A stretch of 64,000 bases of DNA from Glycine soja. Its lineage: Eukaryota; Streptophyta; Magnoliopsida; Fabales; Fabaceae. The notes beneath the pieces are model-generated. The model had not been told where the DNA came from, ran no database searches, and saw nothing but the letters and a program-made list of their open reading frames with translations. Position numbers and translations under genes: made by a program. Shown here in pieces: positions 9,488 through 19,714 of the stretch. The stretch is from assembly GCF_004193775.1 (NCBI RefSeq), contig NC_041007.1:23897696-23961695 (forward strand). Direction: 5' to 3'. The stretch's first letter is position 1. Every line of letters begins with the position of its first letter.

Positions 9488-10621
9488 CTAAGAGGATGAT
9501 GGAGGCGGTGGTGGTGGATCAAAGCAAGTACGGATGAAGGAGACATCTTCTTCAACTTTGGTGATCCTTGATTCCATGGCATCAAACCGCATGTCGACTT
9601 GCAATTCCATATTATCAAACTTGTCACCAGCAAAAGTTTGAAGACCATCGAACTTTTCTAAAAGCTTTCGAAGAAGAGAGGAATTTTCTTCAACTGGTTG
9701 GTTGCCTTCATCATCAGCGGGTGGAGCACCCTTTTTGACCCAAGAGCCATCAAGCTCTTTGCGGTAACCAAAAGAAGCAATCACAGCAGCACCAATTAAA
9801 AAGGATCTCTTGATTGGAACGTAAGGTTCAGAATCAAGAGGAATTTGAAAATGGTGGAAAAAGAGAGTGACAAGCTGTGGATATGGTAGTGGAGCATTTA
9901 ATCGCAATGCCTTATGCATGCGATATCTGACTAAGTGTGCCCAGTCAAGTTGACGCCCTGTATGAAAGGCCCACATGATAATTAGATCTTCCTCAGAAAC
10001 CTGGGCAAGGTTGGAAGACCGTGGAAGCAAAATACGCACAATTAAATAGTGAAGGATGCGGCTTTCAAAAGCCAATGACCCGGCAAGAAGACGTCCGGTC
10101 ATATCCGCATTGTTGGTGCAAACCAACTGGCGGGCATCATGGGCAGAGAAATCAAATTTCCAGTCGTCATTCAGTGTACCTTCAAATGGTACACCGTCAC
10201 TGGGTAATTTGGTTAAGTCATGGAAAAGGGACTGGTCAATGACCATTTTTATCCCAAAAATTTCAGAAATTAGAGTGCTGTCCTGAATTTCAAGATTACA
10301 ATAAAAAGCTTTAACCAATTCAGGATAAATAGGCAATTGTAATGACATAAAAGGTAGAAGACCTAAGTTCTGAAAGGCTTGAATGCAATCAAAGGTTTCA
10401 GCAGAAAAGAATTCCATATCAATAAACTTAGGGTCGATAATGGAACGAGATGAGAAAAGATTGGAGTACCGTTTCTGCTGTTCATCGGAAGAAAACACTG
10501 GGGAAGAGGACAATGATGGTGGAATTGGTGCTGTGGATGCGCTAGTGGCTCCGGAACGATGAGCTCTTGAAGCCGAAGCATAGACGGAAGAACCCTTTCG
10601 TTTCTTTGACGATTCTGCCAT
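9488..10621 (-). CDS. Copia-1 ORF3, putative plant transposon protein (PF20167-like)
   Basis: 377 codons starting at the ATG at 10621 (MAESSKKRKG). There is a basic, Ser/Ala-rich N-terminus (about 1-50) and a globular core (about 55-290) with blocks ELVKAFYCNLE, KMVIDQSLFHDLTKLP, LLAGSLAFESRILHYLIVR and AFHTGRQLDWAHLVRYRM. A short coiled-coil-like stretch (about 310-360, FDGLQTFAGDKFDNMEL) and a terminal proline/serine run follow. The order of blocks resembles the 3' ORF of Gypsy-A, so both may belong to one family. Function is unknown. It lies between the lost pol and the 3' LTR, the position of env-like ORFs, but no membrane segment is seen. The frame is intact here and broken by one stop in Copia-2. 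Confidence 0.75.
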   Translation of the reverse strand: MAESSKKRKGSSVYASASRAHRSGATSASTAPIPPSLSSSPVFSSDEQQKRYSNLFSSRSIIDPKFIDMEFFSAETFDCIQAFQNLGLLPFMSLQLPIYPELVKAFYCNLEIQDSTLISEIFGIKMVIDQSLFHDLTKLPSDGVPFEGTLNDDWKFDFSAHDARQLVCTNNADMTGRLLAGSLAFESRILHYLIVRILLPRSSNLAQVSEEDLIIMWAFHTGRQLDWAHLVRYRMHKALRLNAPLPYPQLVTLFFHHFQIPLDSEPYVPIKRSFLIGAAVIASFGYRKELDGSWVKKGAPPADDEGNQPVEENSSLLRKLLEKFDGLQTFAGDKFDNMELQVDMRFDAMESRITKVEEDVSFIRTCFDPPPPPPSSS

Positions 10622-10803
10622 TTGAAGGAGTGTTTGCAGATTTTAATCGGTGAAAGCAAAAGAGAAATGAAAAAAGAAGAAGATCGCAATTTACGGGAGT
10701 TGATTTGATGGAGAAATGAGTGAGATATGAAGATTTGGAGGTTTGGGAATGGAAGAACGTCGTGAGAGAAAAGGGGCTGCGCAGGGATTTCTGGAAAATG
10801 TGA

Positions 10804-10957
10804 TATTTATAGATGAGGACGCGTTGTAATCGATTACAAGGCTTGGTAATCGACTACAAGAGTAATAAGCCTTCTGGTAATCGATTACAGGATGTTGTAA
10901 TCGATTACAGGCTGCCTGTTCTTGTGTAATCGATTACACTATATGGTAATCGATTAC
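10804..10957 (-). promoter_or_regulatory. Candidate internal promoter of Copia-1 ORF3 (palindrome array + TATA)
   Basis: Five exact GTAATCGATTAC palindromes start at 10826, 10877, 10897, 10926 and 10946, with one variant at 10845. On the minus strand they are followed by TATAAATA at 10811-10804, 183 nt upstream of the ORF3 ATG. The LTR has the same order (palindromes, then TATA). Copia-2 keeps the arrangement: array 59842-59974, TATAAATA at 59820-59827, ATG 182 nt on. This is strong positional evidence for a promoter, not proof. Confidence 0.55.
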
Positions 10958-11309
10958 CAGACCATAAACTAGACTAGTTCCTCTAAAATAACCTATGTTT
11001 ATGCTAAATACATCTAACACTATCAATCATCATCACTAATATGTATTTAATTCATTCAACCAAGTATTAATCAAACAATTAACACACACCAATCAAATAT
11101 AATCAAATATTTACAATTAAACACAATCAAACAAAAGCAATCATCAAAACATAATCAAAGACAACAATCAACATAACTATCAATCAAAAACATTAATGAC
11201 AATCAAATACTTAAGGAGTAAACAAGCATCAAAAAACTCAATCAAAAGTTAACAATCATGGACAAGAATCATCAAAGTAATCAATCAATGACAAGTAACC
11301 TGTTGGATA

Positions 11310-11578
11310 AACTTTGATGTATGCCATGTGTTTGGAGAAATTGTTATCAATGTATCGTTTTTGCTCTTCTCCGTTTTCATAGTCTTTCATCATGATACCC
11401 AGATTTATGATTTTATTTTTGTGAATCACTTGAAGAAATTTTTTTTTTTTTTTTTTTTTCTTCCCAAGTGATCTATGCTTTCTTTTCTTTCTTTTCTTTG
11501 AGATTCCTCTTGTCGGATTTTTCAATTTTTCTTTCAAAGACAAGATAATCGGATCTCATGTGCCAAGGTTGATTACTT
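11310..11578 (-). pseudogene. Decayed gag/protease junction of Copia-1
   Basis: A frame within 11256-11543 contains RYIDNNFSKHM, which lines up with [11 protein letters not shown] of the Copia-2 protease. The catalytic D-S-G has become D-N-N. A lysine-rich, poly-T-encoded stretch lies between it and the end of gag. This seems to be what remains after deletion of pol. The match is short. Confidence 0.4.
11421..11476. repeat. Inverted repeat with poly-T loop
   Basis: ATCACTTGAAGAA on the left pairs with TTCTTCCCAAGTGAT on the right (two-base bulge) around a long T run. It is near the presumed deletion point in Copia-1 and may mark a repair or template-switch junction. Confidence 0.6.
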
Positions 11579-12475
11579 TCATAGCATGATGGGGCTAAGG
11601 AAGAGTCTTCTTCTTTTCTTCTTTGTATTGATGTTTGATTTTCTTTTATTTCTTTTGTTTCTCAGAAATTTATTGAACCTTTTCACAAAGAGTCTGAAAT
11701 CATCATCATCTTCTTCTATTTCAGTCAAGTCCTCTTTGTCACTTTCTTCTTGAATAAAAGATGATGAGGTTCTGAGTGTTATTCCTTTTCTCTTTATATC
11801 ATTCTCTTCATGGTGATGAAGTCTCATAAGTTCCATTTCATGTTGTTGAAGTTTTCCAAAGAGAGTGGCAAGAGACATATTAGTGAGATTTCTTGATTCT
11901 GCAATTGCTGTTACTTTTGGTTGCCATTGCCTGCTTAAACATCTCAACACTTTGTTAATCAGATCTTCATTAGGAAATATTTTTCCCAAAGATGCAAGAT
12001 GATTAACTATACAAGTAAATCTCTTCTGCATATCTTCTATGGTCTCATATTGAAACATTCTGAACATTTCATATTCATGTATAAGAGTGTTTATTCTAGA
12101 TCTCTTGACATCGGTTGTGCCTTCATAGGTTACTTGCAAAGTATCCCACATTTCTTTTGCATTTTTACAATTTGAGACTCTAAAAAATTCATCCATGCCT
12201 AATGCAGAAGTGATTATATTTTTGGCCTTTAAATTGTATTGAACCTTTCTTCTTTCATCATCATTCCATTCTTCTCTTGGTTTTTCTATAATTACATTTC
12301 CCACTACCTTTGTAGGAATAAAAGGACCAACTTCAATGGCATCCCATATATTTAAATCTATGGCTTCAATAAGAATCTGCATTCGGGTTTTCCAATAGTG
12401 ATAACCCTCGCCATTGAACATAAAAGGCCTATTAATAGAATTTCCCTCAAGAAATGGAAAGTTGGATGAGGCCAT
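11579..12475 (-). CDS. Copia-1 gag (UBN2/DUF4219 type), truncated
   Basis: 298 codons from the ATG at 12475 (MASSNFPFLEG). The N-terminal NGEGYHYWKTRM and central AKEMWDTLQVTYEG are typical of the copia gag/UBN2 family. A long helical middle includes LLKVL-like RCLSRQWQPKVTAI, then an acidic stretch (EEDDDDF) and a lysine/arginine tail. The zinc knuckle present in Copia-2 (CX2CX4HX4C) is absent because the frame ends early. Gag forms the virus-like particle that packages element RNA. The start lies just below the PBS. An identical copy is at 26234-27130. Confidence 0.85.
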   Translation of the reverse strand: MASSNFPFLEGNSINRPFMFNGEGYHYWKTRMQILIEAIDLNIWDAIEVGPFIPTKVVGNVIIEKPREEWNDDERRKVQYNLKAKNIITSALGMDEFFRVSNCKNAKEMWDTLQVTYEGTTDVKRSRINTLIHEYEMFRMFQYETIEDMQKRFTCIVNHLASLGKIFPNEDLINKVLRCLSRQWQPKVTAIAESRNLTNMSLATLFGKLQQHEMELMRLHHHEENDIKRKGITLRTSSSFIQEESDKEDLTEIEEDDDDFRLFVKRFNKFLRNKRNKRKSNINTKKKRRRLFLSPIML

Positions 12476-12514
12476 ATCTATTCTTGAAGTTTTTAAACTT
12501 TATACAAGAATCCC

Positions 12515-12526
12515 GCTCTGATACCA
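12515..12526 (-). other. Primer binding site of Copia-1 (initiator tRNA-Met)
   Basis: On the minus strand TGGTATCAGAGC, the standard plant initiator tRNA-Met PBS, lies two bases from the end of the 5' LTR (12529). Confidence 0.93.
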
Positions 12527-12528
12527 CT

Positions 12529-13747
12529 TGTTGGACCTTGTGGCCTCAGATATCTTAAGAAGGGGGGGTTGAATTAAGATAACAAGAACTATTCCCCAAT
12601 TTAAATCTTGCTCTCTCTCTTTAGATTAACAATGCATCCTTAACATGAATTACTCAAAAGATAATTCAGAATAAACTTCTTTAAAGGCAAAAGATAAATA
12701 GCAATAAATAAAAGAAGTTTAAGGGAAGAGAGAAATGCAAACTTGATTTATACTGGTTCGGTCACTTCCTGTGCCTACGTCCAGTACTCAAGCAACCCAC
12801 TTGAGATTTTCCACTCTCTTTGTAAAATCCTTTTACAAAGTCTGAATCACACAGGGACAACCCTTCCCTTGTGTTCAGGAATCCTTTACAACAAGAGACC
12901 CTCGGTCTCTTAACCCCTTTTTAGAAGTAAAAGAAAAGAAGAAGAAATCTCTCTTGAAAGAGACAGATTGTACAATGAAGATCAATCACAATTCCTTATT
13001 TGAATATGCAAGTGTTTGACCAAGGAATCTTTGAGAGGATAAGACATTTTGGGCAATCAAAAACTCTCTCTTTATTCGTGTTTCCAAGTCACATATATAT
13101 AGACCTTTGATGGCCATTCATAAAACATTTGAATAGATGTGACCCTTGAAAGTTATTTTCTGAAAATCTCCTCTGGTAATCGATTACAATAGTTGTGTAA
13201 TCGATTACAGGCTTTAATATTTGAATTAAAACGTTTATTAACTGCTGGTAATCGATTACCAATATGGTGTAATCGATTACACAGTCTAAAATTTGAATTC
13301 AAATATTTAGTAGCTGTTGTAAAGCATTTTTGGCCACTGGTAATCGATTACATCCTCTGGTAATCGATTACCAGAGAGTAAATCTCTTGAAAAACACTTT
13401 TTAACATGCATTACTTGGCCAAACCTTTTGCTATATCAATTAGGAATTTCCTTCCTAATGTACTAGTGATCATCTTGATGTTGTGGCTTGTATTCTTGAA
13501 TCATTTGCATCATTTGCTTTTCTTCATCATGATCATCATCAAAACACCAAAGGCATTTGCATCTACAATCTCCCCCTTTTTGATGATGACAATACAATAC
13601 CTGAGATCAAGATTCAAGCAAGCAACAACCAATTGTGTATAGATGAAATGTGCGTTTACTCCCCCTATATTTCGGAATTTATGATCACTTTTATCACTTG
13701 ATTTCTAAGCTCTTTGATCATCATCAAAACACCAAAGATCTTCTACA
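12529..13747 (-). repeat. Copia-1 5' LTR
   Basis: 1219 bp, TGTTGG...TCTACA, almost identical to 7847-9065. It is followed by ATGGA, the right target-site copy. Further copies of this same LTR-to-Gypsy-A junction are at 21076/21077 and 28401/28402. Confidence 0.95.
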
Positions 13748-16700
13748 ATGGAGGATGGGCAGCTTACCAAGATATCTTCCTCGCCTGACACGATGACCAA
13801 GTGCCCCTCCACTACGAATTTCAGCTTTTGGTGGAGTGTAGAAGGCACAACTCCCACTGAGTGGATCCACGGGCGCCCCAACAGGCAGCTGTAGGGGGGG
13901 TTAATATCCATTATTTGGAAGGTGACTTGACAGGTGTGAGGGCCTATTTGTACTGGGAGATCGATCTCTCCCCTAACCTCTCGGCGAGTGCCGTCGAAGG
14001 CCCGAACCACCATTGAACTTGGTTTTAAGTGGGAAGCATTGAATGGTAACTTCTCCAAAGTGCTCTTAGGCATCACGTTTAAACTGGAACCATTATCGAT
14101 GAGCACCTTGGCTACGATATGGTCCATACACTTGACTGATACGTGTAAAGCCTTATTATGCCCTCTCCCCTCGGCGGGGATTTCTTCTTCGGCGAAGGCA
14201 AGATAGTTGTTGGCAGTGATATTGTTGACCAGCCCTCCGAAACCTTCTACCGAGATATCTTGGGCCACGTGAGCCTCGTTCAGCACTTTTACTAGCAGAG
14301 CCCGATGAGGCTCGGAGCTCATAAGTAACTCCAACAGCGAGACCCTAGCCGGGGTTTTGTTGAGCTGTTCGATAACCTTGAATTCGCTCTGCTGAATTAT
14401 CCGAAGGAACTCGCTGGCTTCCTCTAGCGACACCTCCTTTCTACCATCCTTTTTCTCCGGGGGCCCCTTTGTTGGAATATCTTTATTCGAAGCGTGGGGT
14501 GCTTCGCCATCTTGTTCCTCCACCACTTTTCCTTTTCCCTTGACGTCGGCGGGTTGGACTGGTAGGTCCGGAGGTGCGAACACACGACCACTACGGGTCA
14601 CACCACTCAGTCCCGTGATATTTGTTACTTTAGCTGATAGCGAGCTGACGTCAGTGACTTCTTCTTCCTTCTTCCCCGGAGGTGTATATCTCCACGGGAC
14701 CGCGTGACTATTTTGGTACAGGAAAGGAACAGGTTTGGCCATTAAGGGGTGTCCGGGCTTTTGCGAAGCTGCGCTTTTAGTGAAGTATATCACCAAGGGT
14801 TTGGGCTTCGCAACACCGCTCCCCTCCGTAGATTGCATGCATATATGCTGCTCTTCTTTTCCTTCAATGCCGACTTCCTGTCGACCTTGATCTATCATCC
14901 GCTGTAACAATTCCTCTACTTCCAAACACGTCTCCATGTCATGCATCTCGCCGGAATGTAGCAGACAGGAATCCTCCTTACACCCACTATGGGGAATCAC
15001 ACCTCCCTTTTGTAGGGCCTCAAAGATAAACCTCCTAGGGGTTGCCACATCCCTTAAAGGTTTAGACCTGTGCGGCCTATCGGATTCAACTGCATTAACT
15101 GCTCCCCCTCCATGATTGGCGAGCGGGTTGGTTCTCACATTGGGCCGATCCTCTTGGAAAGTCAGCCATCCAACATCCATTAAATGTTGGACCTTGTATT
15201 TAAGGGCCAAGCATTTTTCGACGGAATGCCCCGGGACACCCCCATGGTACTTGCAAGTTGCGTTAGGGTCATACCACTTCGGGAAAGGGGGTTCGAGGAC
15301 CCTTCCGGGAGTTACCACGGCCAAATGATTGGCAATGAGGGATGGCAGAAGATCTTCGTACGTCATTGGGAGTGGGGTGAATTCTGGAAATGGCCTCGGA
15401 GGGAAGTTCCTTGTCGTGTTGGAATTACCGGCCGGTCGAGTCGTGTTCGGAGTTGGAACTTGGGGAGCTTCCCTCTGGGTGGGTGCCTTAGGTTGCACGG
15501 GTGTTGAACTAGAGGTATTCCCAGTATGAGCCGAGAAGCTTGGGTGATGTTGCGCGTACTGATGGGTACCATGAGGTGTTTGCTGGGTTTTGACCCACGC
15601 AGGTGTTGAAGAGACGGCATGGGCATCTCCCTCCTTCCTTTTTGCCCCTGTTGCCCCGATTCTTTTGGCATTCGCGTTTGTGGAGGAAACGTAATCAAAC
15701 TTTCCTCTTTTCAATCCAACCTCGATTCTTTCCCCGGCAAACACCAGATCCGCAAAGCTGGACGGCATGTAACCTACTAGCTTCTCATAGTAGAACACTG
15801 GCAGAGTGTCCACCATCATGGTGATCATCTCTCTCTCAACCATGGGAGGAGCTACTTGTGCCGCCAAATCCCTCCATCGCTGCGCATATTCTTTAAAGGT
15901 TTCACCCTCTTTTTTGAACATATTCTGCAGTTGAGTACGGTCAGGAGCCATATCAGAATTGTACTGATACTGCCTTAGGAAGGCGGTAATCAGATCCTTC
16001 CAAGTATGGATACGGGAAGCTTCCAAATTAGTGTACCACACTACCGCAGCTCCGGCCAAGCTATCCTGAAAGAAGTGTATCAACAGCTTTTCATCTTTAG
16101 AGTGGGCGCCCATCTTACGGCAGTACATTTTGAGATGGTTTTTGGGACAAGTCGTCCCTTTATACTTGTCGAAGTCTGGCACTTTGAACTTCGAGGGAAT
16201 AACAACATCGGGTACTAAGCAAAGATCCGTCATGTCTGCGAACGGATAGTCCCCAAATCCTTCTACGGCCCTCAATCTTTCCTCAAGGAGATCGAGCTTC
16301 CTCCTTTCTTCAGTTGCTGGGGGCGGCCCTTCCGTGGACAGAACTATTGGTGGTACTGTGATGTTGGGTTGAGGCAACGTGCCTGGTGCCGGCCCTTCGG
16401 GGATCGGGGGATAGAACTCGACATCCCTCCGAGCATAATCTTGAGGGTCTTCGTCGGGCTGCTGAGGAGGCTCTCTTTCATGGACGGGAGAAGCAATGTG
16501 GCCCGCATCTTCTTGCAAGACGGGTGGTGAAAAGTTGGGTGGCAATCCATAAGGGTAAGCCGCTCGGTTGTATCCCAGGTGAGGGCTGCCATCGTGCCCC
16601 AGTGTGTCCCTTCCCCGTCCTACTATGTTTGAGGGAGGATGGTGCGTAGTTGCCAAGAGAGTCGGGTCTGCTTCGGCAGCCGAACTGGATGCGGCGGCGG

Positions 16701-16824
16701 TGGCCGCGTTCTTCTCTATGAGCTGCTTCATACTTAACATGGCCTCCATCATGGAGGCCATTTGTTCTTTCAGAGCCGACATGTCGGCTTTCATCTGTTC
16801 CTGCGTCTCCTCTTGATCACCCAT
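13748..16824 (-). CDS. Gypsy-A gag-protease, 5' part (left copy)
   Basis: The start is the ATG at 16824 (MGDQEETQEQ), the same start as in Gypsy-B (39239) and Gypsy-C (55432); the longer open frame upstream has no support. Residues from there: a short coiled coil (10-40), a Pro-rich linker, the gag core (about 215-375), then two zinc-knuckle-like motifs CX2HX5HX4C (CKYHGGVPGHSVEKC) and CX2HX4HX4C (CLLHSGEMHDMETC). An aspartic protease follows with DNGSS at about 910 and LLGRPWIH near 980. After CPSS the frame enters the Copia-1 LTR; the true continuation is 7329-7846. The translation is identical to 28402-31478. Confidence 0.88.
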
Positions 16825-17060
16825 CGTTCTAGATTTGGATCTGGTGCGATAGGGATCCCTTGCGGCGCGTTTAGTTATGGTGTTTTTCCCTAAAAAACCA
16901 AACGTGAGGAGTGGGTAAAGAAAGAAGATGCATGCTAGAGATGAAATGTAGGAGTGATTTGATTTGCACAAGCTTTTTGGAGTAGAAACATGGGACCAAC
17001 TCATTTTATTTCAAAAAGGAAGTCGTATCTAGTCAAGGTCTTAGAGACCATACAAGTTTC

Positions 17061-18839
17061 CTAACGATTTCTAATTATGTGGGCCATTAAGTCTATCATA
17101 TGCTGACAATAGCCGAGAAGCCCATGAATCTCTTCGGGGGCGGAGTAGGTGTCTGCCATCGCCTTGGCCTTGGCTAACAATCGGGGAAGTTCTTGACTCC
17201 CGTTCAAGGTAAGAGCAAACCGATCCATCCACATGGTTGCCTCTTGGTGTAAAGAGTCGATCACCCTTCCTCTAGCCTCTTTTTCCGCGTATACTTGGGC
17301 ATATTCGTCCGCAATCCTATGCTCGTGGGCCGCGGCTAGACCTAACTCTTCTTGGTACTTGGCGATGATAGCTAGCATGTTGGTCTCCGTCTCGCATAAA
17401 CGCTGAGACAAGCTTCTTTTGGACCTTGAACAGGCAACTAACTCCTCTTTCAAAACCATGCTATGTGCTCGCGACTGGTCCCTTTCTTCCTTTCGCAACT
17501 TGAGTTCACTATTGCTACCCCATAGAGCTCCGCGAAATTTGTTCCAGCCATACTCTTCCTTGCGAGCCCTCTTGGTCTCTTGTTCAAGGGCTCTTGCGGT
17601 AATTGCATTCTCTTCCCGTAACCCGGCACACTCCTTCCGAACGTGTGTAGCGGCCAACTTGAACTTCTCCTTGGCAAGTTTTGCCTTTCCTAACTCGTTT
17701 TTGAGAGCTTGGACTTCTTCGTCCTCTTCCGGTGCTTCAAAACTCTCTTTGCTGACGACTTTTAACTTGGCGAGCCAATCTAAACCTCGTATATGAACTT
17801 TCAGCCATTCGTGGTACCCACCAATGATGCCATTACGAATGCCTCTAAGCTCTTGATCTTTCTTTAACGGGGTTTCCCACGCCTTATGGATTCTTTGTAT
17901 AGTCTTGGAATTTTGTGCGCCGAAATCCCTCACAAGGAAAGGAGACATGCTTTCTTCCGTCGGTGCTCCCCTCATGGGGTACCCTAGTTGTCTTATAGCG
18001 AGCGCGGGATTGTAGTTAATACAACCCCTCGTTCCTACCAGCGGAATGTTTGGGTATCTTCCACATGAGAAAAGGAATCCTTCTTTTCCTTCCTTCCATC
18101 GGGGGAACCAACTGATTGTTCTACCTCCTATCCCGGCCAAGAGCTGGTCCCAATCTATTCTCCTTTTTTCAGTACACGAGCGATGGCTCAGGAGCGGACA
18201 TGGATGTCTTGTGTCTTGTTGGAACAAGTGTGAAACCAACCAAACACAGAGGGCGGGTAAGCAACAGATGATCCGTGCGCTACTCTTTTCGCACCTTCGG
18301 TCAAATGTGTCAAATAGATCTGCCAAGACAGCTACCACCGGACTTTCCTTGCTATGGTGGTAGGCAAGGAAAGCGTCAATTGCTGCTAGGTCTACCAAAC
18401 CATCCACGTTTGGAAAGAGGACGACCCTAAAAATTAGCAAAGCTAACACATCCATAAACGGGACCCAGTCTCCTTGATTGGCCATACCCCTCGCCTTGTC
18501 TTCTAGGTACTTCTGTGGTAGGCCCGCTATGCTGTTCCGAGTCTGTTTTATGCGGTCCAAACCTCTTGCTGAATCCTTGACCACAGTTGCAATTCTGCTC
18601 AAAGAGGGGAGATACCCGGAGGAAAGATATGGTTTTCTTCCCCCGAGAGGACATCCTAGAATTTCCTCAAATTCTTCAATGGTTGGTACTAATTGGAAGT
18701 CTGCGAATGTGAAGCACCTCAAAGGCTGGTCGTAGTATTGGGTAAGTGATGCAATGGCTTCTATGGACACCTCTGCTATGGTCAACTCTAAGATCTTTCC
18801 GTAAGTCTTGCGGAAGGCTTGCATTTGGAGGGGTTCCAT
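17061..18839 (-). CDS. Gypsy-A ORF1 (DUF7745-like, coiled coil), left copy
   Basis: 592 codons from the ATG at 18839, but the natural start is probably an ATG 29 codons further upstream, as in the right copy (33580). Here one extra T at 18840 breaks that frame, which marks the start of the error-rich stretch. The N-terminal half contains YYDQPLRCFTFADFQLVP and EEFEEILGCPLGG, reminiscent of DUF7745 and the plant mobile domain. The C-terminal half (about 370-560) is a long charged coiled coil. Extra ORFs upstream of gag are typical of Ogre elements; their role is unknown. Confidence 0.75.
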   Translation of the reverse strand: MEPLQMQAFRKTYGKILELTIAEVSIEAIASLTQYYDQPLRCFTFADFQLVPTIEEFEEILGCPLGGRKPYLSSGYLPSLSRIATVVKDSARGLDRIKQTRNSIAGLPQKYLEDKARGMANQGDWVPFMDVLALLIFRVVLFPNVDGLVDLAAIDAFLAYHHSKESPVVAVLADLFDTFDRRCEKSSARIICCLPALCVWLVSHLFQQDTRHPCPLLSHRSCTEKRRIDWDQLLAGIGGRTISWFPRWKEGKEGFLFSCGRYPNIPLVGTRGCINYNPALAIRQLGYPMRGAPTEESMSPFLVRDFGAQNSKTIQRIHKAWETPLKKDQELRGIRNGIIGGYHEWLKVHIRGLDWLAKLKVVSKESFEAPEEDEEVQALKNELGKAKLAKEKFKLAATHVRKECAGLREENAITARALEQETKRARKEEYGWNKFRGALWGSNSELKLRKEERDQSRAHSMVLKEELVACSRSKRSLSQRLCETETNMLAIIAKYQEELGLAAAHEHRIADEYAQVYAEKEARGRVIDSLHQEATMWMDRFALTLNGSQELPRLLAKAKAMADTYSAPEEIHGLLGYCQHMIDLMAHIIRNR

Positions 18840-19714
18840 TCAACCGCCCTAATTCCTTGATGCTGGTGGTATCTAGGCTTTTGACCTTGACTTGGTAGAA
18901 CCTCTTGCCGGTTTGATTTGTTCCCATGCTTACTAAAGTGAGACAAAAGCTGGTGCAAATCAAAACTCCGATATCTCATGGGTGGGATGGATGAATGCAT
19001 GATGGAATGCATATGACACAGATGCAATCTAGGAATGCGGGGGTCCGGGGATTTGTCCCCTTCTTAGATACGACGTCTAGGGGTAGCGAAATGCCCCAAC
19101 GCACGTTTTTAAGAAGGCGACACGGACCCTCCGTTGGTTTGTTTACAGTAGGGATCAAGACAGAACCCATATGCAATGCCTATGCAAAAGACACAATGCG
19201 GGAATGTGCACAGTATGACAATATTTACCGAACATAAGCAAAAGGGTATATGATACTCATGCATGGCAGTGTGAAAAATGGCACGCAGCGTGTTTGCTTC
19301 GTGCCCCTATTTAAGGGACCCTATAAGGGAGAGAACTAACTAGGCTTTTAGCAATAATCCCCAAGGTAGTTATATCTCTCTTGATGGTTTCTAGAGGTAT
19401 CATCCCCTTTGAAGAACATATTGTAGCAGTAGGGACTACTAGCAACAATAGGTTTTCAAAGAGAAAGCTCTAGATGAGGGTTCACTGTAATCAAGCAAGT
19501 CGGAGACCTAGCATGATCACAGATCACCTCCACTCCTTATGCTCCCATGAACCCGGGTATAGGGCCCTTTTCACTCACAGTGTGTGCAAATAGTGTTGGT
19601 GTTTGTGTGCATCAAGTGAATAAATATTTACTTCATGCATACATTTAAAAACGCACTAAAAGCAACAAAGAGTTTATATACACAAGAACATAATGAAAGG
19701 AAACCAACAAAGGG
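18840..19714 (-). other. Gypsy-A leader between PBS and ORF1, left copy, cut short
   Basis: Noncoding; equals 33494-34370 apart from one-base indels. It stops abruptly at 19714 and continues into the Copia-1 gag tip, so the PBS and LTR are missing from this copy. Confidence 0.7.

Larger units (their letters stand above)
10622..11578. other. Noncoding region between gag and ORF3 of Copia-1
   Basis: 10622-10957 holds the leader and candidate promoter of ORF3. 10958-11250 is AT-rich with many CAATCAAA-like words and no ORF. 11256-11578 contains the gag/protease remnant and a poly-T hairpin. Confidence 0.5.
7847..13747 (-). mobile_element. Copia-1: young non-autonomous Ty1/copia retrotransposon in Gypsy-A protease
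   Basis: Two 1219-bp LTRs (7847-9065 and 12529-13747) begin TGTTGG and end TCTACA; I saw one difference between them (8529, C versus G). They are flanked by the direct repeat ATGGA (7842-7846 and 13748-13752). The sense strand is minus: 5' LTR at the right, then a PBS matching initiator tRNA-Met, gag, a decayed protease scrap, ORF3, and a polypurine tract next to the left LTR. RT and integrase are missing, so the element must have been mobilised in trans. The long LTRs, extra 3' ORF and tRNA-Met primer resemble the SIRE/Maximus lineage (inference). Confidence 0.93.
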
